This document shows, one piece after another, positions 63,438 through 64,000 of a DNA stretch of 64,000 bases. Both the position numbers and the translations under genes were made by a program. Source of the stretch: Pedobacter kyonggii (GTDB taxonomy: Bacteria; Bacteroidota; Bacteroidia; Sphingobacteriales; Sphingobacteriaceae); assembly GCF_004310665.1 (NCBI RefSeq), contig NZ_SIXF01000006.1, positions 62,001 to 126,000 of the forward strand. The letters run 5' to 3'. The notes under the pieces were generated by a model. It worked only from the letters and a program-made list of their open reading frames with translations, was not told where the DNA came from and did not search any database. Position 1 is the first letter of the stretch, and every line of letters begins with the position of its first letter.

Positions 63438-64000
63438 TTAATTTAGCTTCATCCCTTTTTGAAGTTTTTCCAGTCTCAACAGCGCTTCTATGTAATAATA
63501 ATCTGCATATATAATCGATGTATCAATTTCAGATCCATTGGGCTTATGCCCTGTTGAATGTAAAAGAAAGGCCGAATTCTTATTTCTACTCTGGTACGCT
63601 GATGAAGAAAGGGAAGCCAGCATGAGTGTCGCAGCTCTCCTGTATTTTTGTGATTTCGCTTTGTCCTTAACAAAAGTGGAAAGCTCTAAAAGCCCTGATG
63701 CGACCACTGCTGCTGATGATGCATCTTTGGGGGCATTGGGGATAGAAGGATCATTAAAATCCCAATAAGGAATTTCATCTGCAGGCAGTTTTGCCAGATA
63801 AACGTCGCTTACCTTTTGGGCAAATTCAAGAAATGCAGCATTACCTGTTTCGCGGAAACACATGGTATATCCGTAAATGGCCCACGACTGGCCACGTGCC
63901 CACATTGAATTATCGGCATATCCCTGGTGGGTTAGTCCTTTGATTTTTTTCCCTGTCTCCCGGTCGTAGATTACCGCATGGTATGCAGAATAGTCAGGTC
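63438..64000 (-). CDS. GH88 unsaturated uronyl hydrolase, C-terminal part (5' end outside window)
   Basis: The frame is open to the right edge of the window: before the Met at 63905 it reads SAYHAVIYDRETGKKIKG and THQGYADNS, so that Met is internal. GH88 enzymes hydrate and remove the 4,5-unsaturated uronic acid left at the non-reducing end by polysaccharide lyases. Family blocks present are MWARGQSWAIYGYTMCFRET, IPYWDFNDPSIPNAPKDASS, LLHSTGHKPNGSEIDTSIIY and YADYYYIEALLRLEKL. The N-terminal catalytic Asp region is not in view. GH105 is a relative, but the TGHKP and YADYYY blocks fit GH88 better. Its presence argues that the two lyase-like proteins in this locus are active lyases. Confidence 0.88.
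   Translation of the reverse strand, partial: PDYSAYHAVIYDRETGKKIKGLTHQGYADNSMWARGQSWAIYGYTMCFRETGNAAFLEFAQKVSDVYLAKLPADEIPYWDFNDPSIPNAPKDASSAAVVASGLLELSTFVKDKAKSQKYRRAATLMLASLSSSAYQSRNKNSAFLLHSTGHKPNGSEIDTSIIYADYYYIEALLRLEKLQKGMKLN

Noticed and set aside
1..64000. tRNA, rRNA, transposase or phage genes
   Set aside because: Looked for cloverleaf-like and rRNA-like stretches and for transposase or integrase motifs in the long frames; none was seen.

Overview
The window looks like a chromosome segment of a free-living, plant-polysaccharide-degrading Bacteroidetes. A Pedobacter-like member of the Sphingobacteriaceae is my best guess. This rests on three SusC/SusD pairs, two one-piece hybrid two-component regulators (HTCS), many lipoprotein or Sec signals on glycosidases, A/T-rich spacers with few Shine-Dalgarno sites, and one TTG-n18-TAnnTTTG promoter. 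I see no rRNA, tRNA, CRISPR array, transposase or phage gene. The genus call is inference only.

Region 1 (1-30.4 kb) is a xylan utilisation locus. On the + strand are a GH10 xylanase cut by the left window edge, a GH115 alpha-glucuronidase and a lipoprotein GH43. Next comes a cluster of GH43 enzymes: one on the minus strand, a GH43-CBM6 on the plus strand, and another on the minus strand. A shared bidirectional terminator lies between the last two. On the minus strand are an HTCS sensor-regulator, a SASA-type acetyl esterase with an inserted jelly-roll domain, and then the core operon read from 30.4 kb leftwards: susC-susD-susC-susD-DUF1735 glycan-binding lipoprotein-GH10 with an inserted CBM. 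That order matches the xus (xylan utilisation system) core known from Bacteroides and Prevotella. The expected flow is surface cleavage by GH10, import by two TonB-dependent transporters, and periplasmic trimming by GH115, GH43 and the esterase, with the HTCS sensing xylo-oligosaccharide.

Region 2 (30.4-36.2 kb) is a spacer. It holds a GH89 alpha-N-acetylglucosaminidase, a LOV-domain (blue-light type) histidine kinase with a single-domain response regulator, and a truncated SRPBCC/START-domain gene that still has a promoter-like sequence in front of it.

Region 3 (36.2-64 kb, all minus strand) is a second and more unusual polysaccharide locus. Read from right to left it holds a GH88 unsaturated uronyl hydrolase (cut by the window edge), a GH43, a GH97 of the inverting type, a FucP-like sugar symporter, susC-susD with a strong terminator, a second HTCS, an ECF sigma factor without a visible anti-sigma partner, a GH43_24/34-like galactanase, an alginate-lyase-superfamily protein, a beta-helix protein, a second alginate-lyase-superfamily protein, a LacI regulator, a GH28/GH49-like beta-helix hydrolase and a GH97 of the retaining type. 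Two lyases plus GH88 predict an acidic, uronate-bearing polymer with galactose and pentose side groups. I cannot match this set to a described locus, and it is the best candidate here for an undescribed system.

Several dispersed repeat families occupy the long gene-free stretches: a ~157-bp pair, a 22-bp motif in three copies, and nested palindromes.
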